Source: RGIG7213 sp045124505 (GTDB lineage: Bacteria; Bacillota; Clostridia; Oscillospirales; CAG-272). Taken from it: a stretch of 64,000 nt of DNA. Below are positions 26,242 through 34,750 of the stretch, piece by piece. How positions within the stretch are numbered: position 1 is the first letter of the stretch; the number at the start of each line of letters is the position of its first letter. The stretch lies in the NCBI GenBank assembly GCA_045124505.1, contig JBGVLZ010000017.1, positions 38,695 through 102,694 on the forward strand. Direction: 5' to 3'. The position numbers were made by a program, and so were the translations under genes. Under the pieces are notes generated by a model that did no database searches, had not been told where the DNA came from, and worked only from the letters and a program-made list of their open reading frames with translations.

Positions 26242-26814
26242 ATGATAGGAACAGTCTTTGCAGTAATGGCAATTTTGTCGCTTATTGTTTCGTTTTTTAC
26301 AGGAAATCTTTCCGCACTTTCAAATTCTGTTTTTCCAAGTGCATCAAAAGCAGTTGAACTTACGGTAACACTTATTTCCACAATGGCACTGTGGTGCGGA
26401 ATTATGAACGTGTTTGAGAAAAAAGGGATAATAAAAAAGCTTTCAAACCGTATATCATTTATTTTGCGATTCATTTTCCCCGATGCTTACAAAATGGGAA
26501 TGTGCGGGGAAATATCGGCTAATGTAAGTGCTAATCTGCTCGGTATAGGGAATGCCGCAACACCGCTTGGTATAAGTGCGATGAAGAAATTGCACTCAGT
26601 AAATCCGGATAAGACACGGGCAAGTAACGATATGGTCATGCTGGCGGTGCTTAATACCGCTTCTATCGATATTTTACCTGCCACGCTTATTTCGCTTCGC
26701 CAAAGTGCAGGTGCTTTGATGGTGTACGATATTATTTTGCCTACAATTATATCATCAACGCTTACCGTAATTTTTGCGGTCTGCATTACAAAAATATTTT
26801 CACGGGTGTTTTAA
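26242..26814 (+). CDS. spmA: spore maturation protein A
   Basis: A 190-residue membrane protein of the nucleoside-recognition (Gate) family. SpmA and SpmB act in dehydration of the spore core in Bacillus and Clostridium. Gate-domain features include MCGEISANVSANLLGIGNA near residue 92 and NPDKTRASNDMVML. ATG 26242 has AAGAGGG close upstream and is preferred over TTG 26224. Its stop overlaps the spmB start by one base. Confidence 0.92.
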   Translation: MIGTVFAVMAILSLIVSFFTGNLSALSNSVFPSASKAVELTVTLISTMALWCGIMNVFEKKGIIKKLSNRISFILRFIFPDAYKMGMCGEISANVSANLLGIGNAATPLGISAMKKLHSVNPDKTRASNDMVMLAVLNTASIDILPATLISLRQSAGALMVYDIILPTIISSTLTVIFAVCITKIFSRVF

Positions 26815-27332
26815 TGCAGTTTTTTTCGTATATTATAATACCGCTGTTGCTGTGCACTATGGGACTTATTTTCGTTTTTGACAAAAATTCATTCGGTGAT
26901 TTTATAGACGGAGCAAAAAACGGAATGACGGTTGCTGTAGGACTTTTGCCGACACTTATTTTGCTTATGGTCGGTATCGGAATGTTTACCTCCTCAGGTG
27001 CTGTTGACATAATTTGCCGTGTGCTGTCTCCGCTGTTATGCAGAGTCGGTGTGCCTGATGAAATATTGCCGCTGCTTGTTTTAAGACCGATATCAGGCTC
27101 AGGCTCGCTTGCTATGGCAAAGGAGCTGTTTGATACAATTTCTCCCGATTCATTTGCGTGTCTTGCCGCATCTGTCATAATGGGCTCATCCGATACACTT
27201 GTATATGTTGTGTCTGTGTATTATTCATCTGTCGGTGTAAAAAAAACACGCCACACTTTTTTGTGTGCGTTTCTGACGATGATATTTTGTATTTTTATCT
27301 CATGTGCCGTGTGCCGTATATTTTTTGCATAG
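26814..27332 (+). CDS. spmB: spore maturation protein B
   Basis: The 172-residue partner of SpmA, also a Gate-domain membrane protein, with LLPTLILLMVGIGMF near residue 45 and the conserved RPISGSGSLAMAKELF near 92. The one-base overlap (TAATG) indicates coupling with spmA. Their presence says the lineage had or has endosporulation, which matters because the neighbouring sigG is truncated. Confidence 0.92.
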   Translation: MQFFSYIIIPLLLCTMGLIFVFDKNSFGDFIDGAKNGMTVAVGLLPTLILLMVGIGMFTSSGAVDIICRVLSPLLCRVGVPDEILPLLVLRPISGSGSLAMAKELFDTISPDSFACLAASVIMGSSDTLVYVVSVYYSSVGVKKTRHTFLCAFLTMIFCIFISCAVCRIFFA

Positions 27333-27365
27333 GTGTAAAAGATAATTACACAAAGGGGTGATAAA

Positions 27366-27503
27366 ATGAAAAAGGAAAGCAAAGCAAAAAAAGTTGTAAA
27401 AGAATATAATAAAGCGGGTAAAAAAACCGATCCCGACGGTTGGTATACGGGTAATTGTAAAAATAAAAAGGAAACACCTGTGCAAGATGCAGACGATCTT
27501 TAA
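27366..27503 (+). CDS. 45-residue basic protein of unknown function
   Basis: A short gene of 45 codons after AAAGGGGTG (eight-base spacing to ATG 27366). The product is Lys-rich at the N-terminus, has KTDPDGWYTGN in the middle and an acidic end (DADDL). Short clostridial proteins with a DxxGxYTG segment are common in my recollection but have no assigned role. It sits 33 bp after spmB, so may be cotranscribed with spmAB, and ends in a strong terminator. No membrane segment or signal is seen. Confidence 0.6.
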   Translation: MKKESKAKKVVKEYNKAGKKTDPDGWYTGNCKNKKETPVQDADDL

Positions 27504-27540
27504 AAAAGCAAATGTAGCCGCCGCTACATTTGCTTTTTTA
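27502..27540. terminator. bidirectional terminator between the small gene and the sigG remnant
   Basis: A 17-bp stem (27504-27520 with 27523-27539, small loop) begins with six A and ends with six T. Its right arm encodes the last codons of the minus-strand sigG fragment. Confidence 0.92.
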
Positions 27541-28060
27541 TCTTTTCAAGTGCGGCTTTTTCTATACGTGATACCTGCGCCTGACTGATGCCGATTTCGT
27601 CAGCTATCTCCATCTGTGTTTTGCCGTTGTAAAAACGCAGATCAACTATTGAACGCTCACGCTCGTTAAGTTTTTTTAAGGCTTCGTTCAAAGCGATATT
27701 TTCTATCCATGCGCTGTCTGTGCAGTTTTCGTCACTTATCTGATCTGCTATGCACATGCCTTCTCCTGCACCGTCGGTGAATATAGGCTCGTACATAGAA
27801 ACAGGCTCTGATATCGCTTCAAGGGCAGATGATACTGCGTTTTCATCTTCACCCAAAAAGGCGGCTATTTGCGCTATTGTCGGTTCACAGATGTTTTTCT
27901 TTGAAAGCTCGTCACGTGCGCCGAGCGCTTTATACGCAAGATCCCTCACGCTTCTGCTTACACGTATCGTATTGTTATCCCTTAAATACCGTCTTATTTC
28001 ACCTATTATCATCGGCATTGATATTACAAGGTGAAATATCTTACAGTACAAAACGGACAC
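27524..28060 (-). pseudogene. sigG: 5'-truncated sporulation sigma factor SigG
   Basis: From PMIIGEIRRYLRDNN onward (coding from about 28018 down to 27524, some 165 codons) the product matches SigG regions 2.4/3 and 4, including the helix-turn-helix GKTQMEIADEIGISQAQVSRIEKAAL. About 90-100 N-terminal residues of a normal SigG (257 residues) are missing, including regions 2.1-2.3 that bind core polymerase and melt the -10. The sequence upstream of the homology (14 codons to 28060) is unrelated, has no ribosome site and runs into a terminator hairpin. No promoter is visible. The rest is intact, so truncation is recent or the fragment has another use. Confidence 0.78.
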
Positions 28061-28077
28061 CCTTTTAAGAGTGTCCG
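28050..28077 (-). terminator. terminator of the LRR gene, abutting the sigG fragment
   Basis: CGGACAC (28054-28060) pairs with GTGTCCG (28071-28077); read on the minus strand the hairpin is followed by TTTTGT. It lies 10 bp past the LRR stop and overlaps the apparent beginning of the sigG fragment. Confidence 0.7.
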
Positions 28078-28086
28078 CACTGTGCT

Positions 28087-29784
28087 TTATTTTTTAATTT
28101 TTTTGAAAAGAACTATTCCGCCGCCTGCGATAGCAATACATACAATAACTATTGCTGTTATGGGCAGCCAAGTGAATGTATTTTTATCATCTGTATTTGT
28201 GCCGCTGTTCGTTTCAGTACCGTTGCTTATTGTTATATCACCGATTGATGTGTCTGTATCATCTGGTGATGTGCTGTCGGTTACAACGGCGGTGTCTTTG
28301 GATTCCGGAAAGAACTCACAAATCAAGCTATCAAAAGGCTCTGTGTCACCGTCTGTTACAGTATCAGTATTCTCCGCTGTGGTATCTTCATTTAAGGCTG
28401 TGGTGTCTGTTGTATCATTTTCCTTCGGTGCTGTTGTAACTGCGGGTTTTGTCGTGTCTTCGACAGGCTCGGTTTCCTTTTTATCTTCGGTGTCTTTTGC
28501 TGTTGTGGTTTCGTCAGGTTCATCATTTGGGAGTGAAAAATCCTCAAAGTGCACCGTTGCTTCAAGAAGAGGGGAATTATATTCGTCTATTTTGATATCT
28601 TCCCATTCAGCTTCAGTTCCTTCATAGTATACGTCTTTAAGATCTTCACAGCCTTCAAATGTGTATTCTGCTATATATGTAACACTCTTGGGAAGTGCAA
28701 TTGATTCAAGCGCATTACAGTTGTAAAACACACCGAAAAGCTCTGTTACTCCGTTGGGTATGGTTATTGATTTTAAGGCTGTACAGCCATAAAACACAAG
28801 ATCACTGATTCTTGTAATACCGTTACCGAATTTAACTGATGAAAGGGAGGTACAAGAGCTGAATACACTATTGCCAATGTATGTAACATTATCGGGAATT
28901 ACAATGGATTTAAGACTTTTGCAACCATAAAATGCTTCATCGTAGATAGCCGTGACACCGTTTCCGATCGTAACTGTTTTAAGTGCGGTGCATTCTGTAA
29001 ATGTATTTCTTGCAATATACGGAACACCGTTTTCGATTTTTGCGGAAGTGAGATGTGAACAGTTTTCGAATACTGAACAGCCGATTTCTTTAACGCTTCC
29101 GGGAATTGTGACGGATGTCAAGCCGTAGCAATTATGGAAAGCATAGTCATCTATATGTGTAACACTTTCGGGGATTGTGACAGAAACGATTGTAGGACAA
29201 TTGGCAAATGCACTGTCACATATTTTTGTAACGGTGCTCGATATAGTGTAAGATTTGTCCGCCTTTGATGTGGGATACTGAATAAGCTCTGTTTTTGCTT
29301 TATTGAAAAGTACGCCGTTGTCACTTGAAAAATAAGCATTGTTTTTATCAACATTTATTTCCGTAAAGCTTTTACAAGCTGCAAAAGCTTGAAAACCGAT
29401 GCTTTCCACGTTTTTGCCTATAGTAAATGAAGTGAGACTTGCGCATGTCGCAAATGCGGCTTCACCTATTTTTACAACGGTGTCGGGAATTACAACGGAT
29501 GTAATATTTAAGCCTCGCTCAAATGCTCCGTCTCCGATGCTTGTAACACCGCTTTCGATAATGACGGTTTCTATAAAAGTCATATCTTTCTCCCAAGGCC
29601 TTGGGGAAGATTTGTAATAATTTTTCATTTCGCCTGTGCCGCTTATGGTAAGCGTGCCGCCGTCAAGTGTCCAGGTGAGGTTTTCTCCGCATGTGCCGGA
29701 TGTCACAGCATACGTTGCAAGGGAAAAAGGTATAGCACCGACAATGAGTGAAAGTGTGAGAATGAATAGAATGATCTTTTTCAT
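28087..29784 (-). CDS. BspA-like leucine-rich-repeat surface protein, membrane anchored
   Basis: 565 residues: signal peptide (about 1-25), then a stretch GGTLTISGTGEM found at the start of many such proteins, about 14 LRR_5 repeats of 22-23 residues with the pattern IxIPDxVTxIGxxAFxxCxxL (about 60-395), a Thr/Glu/Asp-rich wall-spanning linker (about 410-525) and a C-terminal membrane helix with basic tail (ITAIVIVCIAIAGGGIVLFKKIKK segment). Such proteins act in adhesion or host and protein binding. It shares the N-terminal module with the 45588-48989 protein. It sits where the 5' half of sigG would be expected. Confidence 0.88.
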   Translation of the reverse strand: MKKIILFILTLSLIVGAIPFSLATYAVTSGTCGENLTWTLDGGTLTISGTGEMKNYYKSSPRPWEKDMTFIETVIIESGVTSIGDGAFERGLNITSVVIPDTVVKIGEAAFATCASLTSFTIGKNVESIGFQAFAACKSFTEINVDKNNAYFSSDNGVLFNKAKTELIQYPTSKADKSYTISSTVTKICDSAFANCPTIVSVTIPESVTHIDDYAFHNCYGLTSVTIPGSVKEIGCSVFENCSHLTSAKIENGVPYIARNTFTECTALKTVTIGNGVTAIYDEAFYGCKSLKSIVIPDNVTYIGNSVFSSCTSLSSVKFGNGITRISDLVFYGCTALKSITIPNGVTELFGVFYNCNALESIALPKSVTYIAEYTFEGCEDLKDVYYEGTEAEWEDIKIDEYNSPLLEATVHFEDFSLPNDEPDETTTAKDTEDKKETEPVEDTTKPAVTTAPKENDTTDTTALNEDTTAENTDTVTDGDTEPFDSLICEFFPESKDTAVVTDSTSPDDTDTSIGDITISNGTETNSGTNTDDKNTFTWLPITAIVIVCIAIAGGGIVLFKKIKK

Positions 29785-29913
29785 AAAGTTGTTCCTCCTT
29801 ATTTATTTTAGTGTATTATAACACAACATTTGTAACTTGTCAAGTATCAAAAATAACATATAGTGTTGTCGCAAAGGATGCTTTGCGGTGATATAATAAT
29901 CAAGGGTGATATT

Positions 29914-30147
29914 ATGGATATAAAACAACACGGCAAATATAAAAATCTTGGTCTGAATATTGCATATTACAGAAAGAAAAGGGGAATGTCGCAGTCAAAG
30001 CTTGCAGAGCTTGTAAATGTAAGCCGAACACATATGAGCAGGATAGAAACTGCCGACTGTGCCGTTTCACTTGACGTTGTTTTTGATATATGCGATGCTT
30101 TGTCGGTGAATCCCTGTAAGCTTTTTGATTTCAGATTTGATGAATAA
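29914..30147 (+). CDS. XRE-family helix-turn-helix regulator
   Basis: A 77-residue single-domain Cro/CI-type DNA-binding protein. The HTH is residues about 14-68 (LGLNIAYYRKKRGMSQSKLAELVNVSRTHMSRIE region, DALSVNPCKLFDF at the end). ATG 29914 follows AAGGGTGAT; the in-frame upstream ATG at 29863 precedes the TATAAT at 29892-29897 and is unlikely. It is divergent from the LRR gene and could control it; that is inference from position. Confidence 0.85.
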   Translation: MDIKQHGKYKNLGLNIAYYRKKRGMSQSKLAELVNVSRTHMSRIETADCAVSLDVVFDICDALSVNPCKLFDFRFDE

Positions 30148-30148
30148 A

Positions 30149-30180
30149 TAAATGGCTGTCATTAACTGACAGCCATTTTG
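30149..30180. terminator. bidirectional terminator between the XRE gene and fakA
   Basis: A 12-bp perfect stem (30150-30161 with 30167-30178) has a 5-nt loop and A/T-rich flanks on both sides, between two converging genes. Confidence 0.9.
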
Positions 30181-30183
30181 TTA

Positions 30184-31878
30184 TCATTCATATATCAATA
30201 TGAAATCATATATATCCTGACCGCCGTTCATTGTTATTATTTCAACATCGGGGTATTTTTCTTCAAGCTTTTCTGTAAGCGCTGTTGCTTCTTCCTCTGT
30301 GGCTGTCTTACCGTATATAAGCAGGATTATATCGCAAAGGCTTGCATCAAGCTTTTCCGTCATTTCATATGCAGCTGTGAGCTTGTCGGCGCATGATGAA
30401 AGAATATCTTTGCCGCATATTCCGATAAAGTCACCTTCCTTGACTGTTACACCGTTCATTTGCGCATCACGTACCGCATGTGTTACCATACCTGTTTTGA
30501 CACCGTCCATCGCCTCACGGAGTCCTTCCATGACATCATCGGGATTCTCCTGCGAAAGGTCGATCATTGTGAGTGCGGCATAGCCCTCGCCTATCGTCTT
30601 ACATTCAAGCACACGCACGTCAGCTTCCTTGTAAAGCTGTGACGCCTGCTGTGCGGCAAGAATTACGTTGCCGTTATTCGGGAAAACGATTATTGTTTCA
30701 GCGTGTATTCTCTTGAATGCTTCGATGAAGCTCTCTGCAGACGGATTCATTGACTGACCGCCCTCAACGATAACATCTGTACCGAGCGATGTGAATGTTT
30801 CCTTTATTCCATCACCTGTTGCAACTGCAACGATACCGTATTTTTTCTTGGGCTTTTTAATTATGTCGTCAGCTTTTTTTTCTTCTTTTTTTGCTTCTTT
30901 TTCGACGATTGTTGAATTGTGTTCAAGGGACATATTTTCTATCTTGACTGTGAGAAATTCACCGAATTTACGGCAAAAATCAAGTACAAGACCGGGATTG
31001 AGCGTGTGAACGTGTGCCTTTACGATTGAATCCGTTTTGAATATTACAACGGAATCGCCCATAGAATTAAGGTAGTCTTTTATTACGTTTTCGTCAAACA
31101 GCTCTACATCGACCTTGCTGCGCTGTAAACGGAGCAAAAATTCTGTGCAGTAGCCGTAAGTCATAACATCATCTTCGGTAAATGCTTCGAATGATATCTG
31201 AGCTTTTTCAGCCTTTGCGGTCTCTCTGACTGTAACGGGTGCCTTTTCGCCTCTTATAGCTTTTATCATACCGTCAGCTATGTAAAGAAGACCTGCACCG
31301 CCGCTGTCAACAACGCCTGCCTGACGCAGAACGGGAAGCTTTTCGGGTGTACGTTCAAGAGATATTTTAAGTTCTCCTCTGAAAATTTCAAAAAATTCTT
31401 CAAGAGAACTGTTTTTATTTATCATTGCTGATGTGCGCACAGTTGCTTCACGGCAAACTGTAAGTATCGTGCCTTCAATGGGCTTAACAACAGCGGAATA
31501 TGCCTGTCTTACACCTTCCATGAGAGCTTTTGCAAAACCCTCGGGGTCGGTTGCTCTTTCTTTTTCAAGTCCTTTCGCAATACCTTCAAAGAATTTTGAA
31601 AGGATAACACCGGAGTTTCCTCGTGCTGAGAGAAGCATACCCTTTGCAACAACAGCGGCAGTTGTGTAAAGTGATGTGTTTTCAATATCTTCTATTTTGT
31701 CAAGTGCAAGAACACCGCCTTTTATTGTCATACACATATTTTCACCTGTGTCACCGTCGGGAACAGGGAACACGTTGAGATCGTTTACGACAGTTGCATT
31801 TACTCTCAGGTTTTCAAAACCCGATCTTATCATTTCGGCATACAGTGTGCCCGTAAGTTCAGCTTTGGATTTAGGCAT
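30184..31878 (-). CDS. fakA: fatty acid kinase catalytic subunit FakA (DhaK/DhaL-like, YloV)
   Basis: FakA phosphorylates fatty acids held by FakB so that PlsX/PlsY can use them. The N-terminal DhaL-like kinase domain has LNVFPVPDGDTGENM near residue 33 (metal-binding Asp residues) and SARGNSGVILSKFF near 85. A middle domain and a C-terminal DegV-like domain follow (GIVAVATGDGIKETF near 350). 564 residues matches the family. No fakB is in the window; FakB genes are often unlinked. It shares an overlapping promoter region with the HD hydrolase gene. Confidence 0.92.
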   Translation of the reverse strand: MPKSKAELTGTLYAEMIRSGFENLRVNATVVNDLNVFPVPDGDTGENMCMTIKGGVLALDKIEDIENTSLYTTAAVVAKGMLLSARGNSGVILSKFFEGIAKGLEKERATDPEGFAKALMEGVRQAYSAVVKPIEGTILTVCREATVRTSAMINKNSSLEEFFEIFRGELKISLERTPEKLPVLRQAGVVDSGGAGLLYIADGMIKAIRGEKAPVTVRETAKAEKAQISFEAFTEDDVMTYGYCTEFLLRLQRSKVDVELFDENVIKDYLNSMGDSVVIFKTDSIVKAHVHTLNPGLVLDFCRKFGEFLTVKIENMSLEHNSTIVEKEAKKEEKKADDIIKKPKKKYGIVAVATGDGIKETFTSLGTDVIVEGGQSMNPSAESFIEAFKRIHAETIIVFPNNGNVILAAQQASQLYKEADVRVLECKTIGEGYAALTMIDLSQENPDDVMEGLREAMDGVKTGMVTHAVRDAQMNGVTVKEGDFIGICGKDILSSCADKLTAAYEMTEKLDASLCDIILLIYGKTATEEEATALTEKLEEKYPDVEIITMNGGQDIYDFILIYE

Positions 31879-31911
31879 AAATGAGCCCTCCGTTATTTAT
31901 TATTTTTTTGC

Positions 31912-31940
31912 TTGACTTTGCTATACTTTTATATTATAAT
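31912..31940 (+). promoter_or_regulatory. promoter of the HD hydrolase/murE2 unit
   Basis: TTGACT (31912-31917) and TATAAT (31935-31940) with a 17-bp spacer. The -10 overlaps that of the divergent fakA promoter. Confidence 0.8.
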
Positions 31941-31961
31941 ATAATAAACAATATTTTACAA
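31933..31961 (-). promoter_or_regulatory. promoter of fakA, overlapping the divergent one
   Basis: On the minus strand TTGTAA (31961-31956) and TATAAT (31938-31933) are 17 bp apart. The two -10 boxes share positions 31935-31938, so one polymerase should exclude the other. Confidence 0.75.
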
Positions 31962-32030
31962 GAGTAATTTGACGTTTTGATTGCTGTTTTTACGAAAATT
32001 TTAATATATATTCAATAAAGGAAAGAGAAA

Positions 32031-32606
32031 ATGGATTCCAAAAACGAATTTATATCAATATATAACGAACATATCAAGCGTGAGGGTGCAGACAAAATGC
32101 TTGAATATCTTTTGAAATCGGACTTTTTTACAGCACCTGCAAGCACAAGATTTCATCTTTCGTGTGAAGGCGGTCTTTGCACACACAGTATAAACGTATA
32201 TAAATGCCTTTCGGATTATATGAAGCGTCCGAGGGTTAAAGAAGTGTACGGACTTGATTATTCGGAAGAAACAATTGCCATTGTTTCGCTTTTGCATGAC
32301 GTTTGCAAGGTGAACTGTTATGTTCAGAGCTTTCGGAACGTCAAAGACGAGCACGGTGTATGGCAAAAGGTCCCTTGTTATGAATTTGCCGACAAAATGC
32401 CGTACGGTCATGGCGAAAAATCCGTGTACATAATCAACGGATATATGCGCTTGACCCGTGAGGAAGCGTTTGCAATACGTTATCACATGGGATTTTCGGG
32501 CACAGACGATGTGCGTAATGTCGGTGCGGCATACGAAATGTTCCCGCTTGCCCCCGCACTCAGTTTTGCCGATATGGAAGCTACATATTATCTCGAAAAC
32601 GATTAA
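32031..32606 (+). CDS. HD-domain phosphohydrolase
   Basis: 191 residues with a metal-binding HD arrangement: His in CTHSINVY near residue 51, HD in LLHDVCK near 89, GHGEKS near 127 and a final His in RYHMGF. HD proteins are phosphohydrolases acting on nucleotides or nucleotide signals. ATG 32031 follows GAAAGAG. 17 bp separate it from the second murE, so they form an operon; a functional link is not evident. The substrate cannot be read from the sequence. Confidence 0.82.
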   Translation: MDSKNEFISIYNEHIKREGADKMLEYLLKSDFFTAPASTRFHLSCEGGLCTHSINVYKCLSDYMKRPRVKEVYGLDYSEETIAIVSLLHDVCKVNCYVQSFRNVKDEHGVWQKVPCYEFADKMPYGHGEKSVYIINGYMRLTREEAFAIRYHMGFSGTDDVRNVGAAYEMFPLAPALSFADMEATYYLEND

Positions 32607-32623
32607 ATGTAAAGGGGATAGCT

Positions 32624-34123
32624 ATGATTGAAAATATGATATCGATATCTGATATTAAAGAGATATTTGAAAAAGAAAATATAAATGCGCAGATATTTTG
32701 CCCCGAAAAGCTTTTTTCTCATAAATTCACATATCTTTCATACAATTCCGCAGATGTTGAGGAAAACACATTTTTTATCTGCAAGGGTGCTGCATTCAAG
32801 GCACAGTATCTTGAGGATGCTGTGAGAAAAGGCGCAGGTGCATATATTGCGGAAAAGAAATATGAAGGTGTTGATATTCCGTGTGTTGTGACTGATGATA
32901 TCCGCCGCGGTATGGCAATTCTTTCAAAAGCATTTTACGGTGAAGCTTATAAGAGCTTGAAGCTTGTCGGACTTACCGGCACAAAAGGCAAGACAACGAC
33001 GACTTATTTTATCAAAAATGTGCTTGATAAGTATACAGGAATGCGTACAGGTGTGCTTTCCACTATCGAAATATATACAGGCGCAGAGGATCACGAGTCG
33101 TATCTTACAGTGCCCGAATCTCCCGATCTGCACAAATATTTTGCACAGTGCAAAGACAGCGCAATACCGTATCTTACGATGGAAGTATCATCACAGGCAT
33201 ACAAGGTCAACCGTGTTTACGGAACGGAATTTGATGTCGGTGTTTTTATGAATCTCGGAGAGGATCACATAGGTCCGCTTGAGCACGAGGATGCAGAGGA
33301 TTATTTCAGATGCAAGCTTGAACTTATGAAGCACTGTCAGACAGCTGTGATAAACAAAAACAGCGAAAGATTTGACGAAATATATGCAACGGCAAAAGAA
33401 CACGCAAAAACCGTTATCACATACGGTGATGATACCTGTGATTATTGGGTTGAGAATATTCAGAAGGAAGATATCGGATTTTCTTTTACGATCAAATGTA
33501 AAAACAGAAACGAAAGCAACTTCAGAATAAAGATGGCAGGAAGATTCAATGTAGAAAATGCATTGACGGCGTACTGTGTTGCAAAGGCACTCGGTGTTGA
33601 TGAAAATTCAATTGCACACGGACTTTGGGATGTTGAAGTCAGAGGAAGAATGAATGTGTTTGAAAAAGACGGCATTACCGTAATAGTCGACTTTGCACAC
33701 AATTATCTGAGCTTCAGTAAGCTTTATGAGTCTGTAAAAGCAGACTATCCCGAAAGCCGTATTTCCGTTGTTGTGGGCGCTCCGGGGGGCAAAAGCACCG
33801 GACGCAGACGCGATATCGGTGAATTGGGCGGTAAAAATGCCGATTATATGTATCTTACGGCAGATGATCCTCAATTTGAAGATGTACGGTCGATATGTGA
33901 AGAAATAGCATTTTACGTAAAACCGTACGGCACACCGTATGAGATAATAGAGGATCGTGCGGAAGCTGTTGAAAAAGCAATTATGTCAGCAAAAAAAGGT
34001 GATGTTGTGATTCTTGCCGCAAAGGGTGAGGAAGTATATCAGAAGGTGCAGGGCAAATATGTTCCCTATGAATCCGACATAGCGATAGCGAAGCGCTGCC
34101 TTGAAATTCTCGCTGTAAAATAG
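32624..34123 (+). CDS. second MurE-like Mur ligase with DDPQ in place of DNPR
   Basis: A 499-residue Mur ligase of the MurE type: ATP loop GLTGTKGKTTTTYF near residue 112, central domain with MEVSSQAYKVNRVYGT near 187, AGRFNVENALTAY near 305 and a C-terminal domain. The position of the substrate motif reads TADDPQFEDV. DNPR marks meso-DAP enzymes, whereas D-D/N-P variants mark L-Lys or other amino acid enzymes, so specificity should differ from the MurE at 4531-6018. Possible roles: Lys- or alternative-residue-adding MurE, or a ligase for an unrelated muropeptide or secondary metabolite. Start uncertain: ATG 32624 or 32636. Confidence 0.85.
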   Translation: MIENMISISDIKEIFEKENINAQIFCPEKLFSHKFTYLSYNSADVEENTFFICKGAAFKAQYLEDAVRKGAGAYIAEKKYEGVDIPCVVTDDIRRGMAILSKAFYGEAYKSLKLVGLTGTKGKTTTTYFIKNVLDKYTGMRTGVLSTIEIYTGAEDHESYLTVPESPDLHKYFAQCKDSAIPYLTMEVSSQAYKVNRVYGTEFDVGVFMNLGEDHIGPLEHEDAEDYFRCKLELMKHCQTAVINKNSERFDEIYATAKEHAKTVITYGDDTCDYWVENIQKEDIGFSFTIKCKNRNESNFRIKMAGRFNVENALTAYCVAKALGVDENSIAHGLWDVEVRGRMNVFEKDGITVIVDFAHNYLSFSKLYESVKADYPESRISVVVGAPGGKSTGRRRDIGELGGKNADYMYLTADDPQFEDVRSICEEIAFYVKPYGTPYEIIEDRAEAVEKAIMSAKKGDVVILAAKGEEVYQKVQGKYVPYESDIAIAKRCLEILAVK

Positions 34124-34147
34124 CAGATAATACGTATCTTAAAACAG

Positions 34148-34188
34148 AAAAAAGAACGGAAGAGTTAAAAACCCTCCGTTCTTTTTAT
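34148..34188 (+). terminator. terminator after the second murE
   Basis: AAAAAGAACGGA (34148-34160 region) pairs with TCCGTTCTTTTT (34175-34186); the arm ends in a T-run. Confidence 0.88.
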
Positions 34189-34197
34189 ATGTGAAAC

Positions 34198-34683
34198 TCA
34201 CAATTCTTTTTCGTAGCATAAAAAGTCCTGATCGTACATATGACATTCGCCGACAACATTAAAATCAAAATCCGAATAACAAGCAATTGCCTTTTTGTTA
34301 TACTTTCCAACCAAAAATCGGATACCCTTAAAGCCTCGCCTTTTCAACTCGTCCATCCCGAATTTCAGCATTATGCGCCCAAGTCCCTTGTTTTGTTCGC
34401 TTGTCAGTACGGCAAGCCGTGCAAGCTCGCCGCTTGGTGAAATGTTTTTATTCCAGCATGGAAGACGGTCAACTTCTTCATCATCTTCTATAGAAATGGC
34501 GGCAATTATTTTTCCGTCCGTTTTTAAAACAAACAGTGCATCACGGGAAAGATCAAAATCTATCGTTTCATCAGATGGATATTCTTCATTCCAAGGGCAA
34601 AATTTTCGTCCGACTTGTGATTTGTATAAATGCAAAATTTCACATCTGTCATCTTCCGTTGCCATAACTATGTTATAATTCAT
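34198..34683 (-). CDS. GNAT-family N-acetyltransferase
   Basis: 161 residues with the GNAT fold: the acetyl-CoA loop is in SEQNKGLGRIML near residue 100 (Q/RxxGxG/A), and a final strand with KKAIACYSDFDF, typical of the family. ATG 34683 is chosen because the frame upstream is not conserved-looking and contains the terminator of the next gene; a weak AAAGG lies about 12 bases before it. The acetylated substrate is unknown. Confidence 0.8.
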   Translation of the reverse strand: MNYNIVMATEDDRCEILHLYKSQVGRKFCPWNEEYPSDETIDFDLSRDALFVLKTDGKIIAAISIEDDEEVDRLPCWNKNISPSGELARLAVLTSEQNKGLGRIMLKFGMDELKRRGFKGIRFLVGKYNKKAIACYSDFDFNVVGECHMYDQDFLCYEKEL

Positions 34684-34716
34684 ATTATTTGTGCCTTTTC
34701 GTTCGTGATTATAAAT

Positions 34717-34748
34717 AAAGACAGCGCTTTTACACGCTGTCTTTAATG
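34717..34748 (-). terminator. terminator of the solute-binding lipoprotein gene
   Basis: AAAGACAGCG (34717-34726) pairs with CGCTGTCTTT (34735-34744) around an 8-nt loop; on the minus strand it continues TTTATTTATAA. Confidence 0.85.
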
Positions 34749-34750
34749 CA

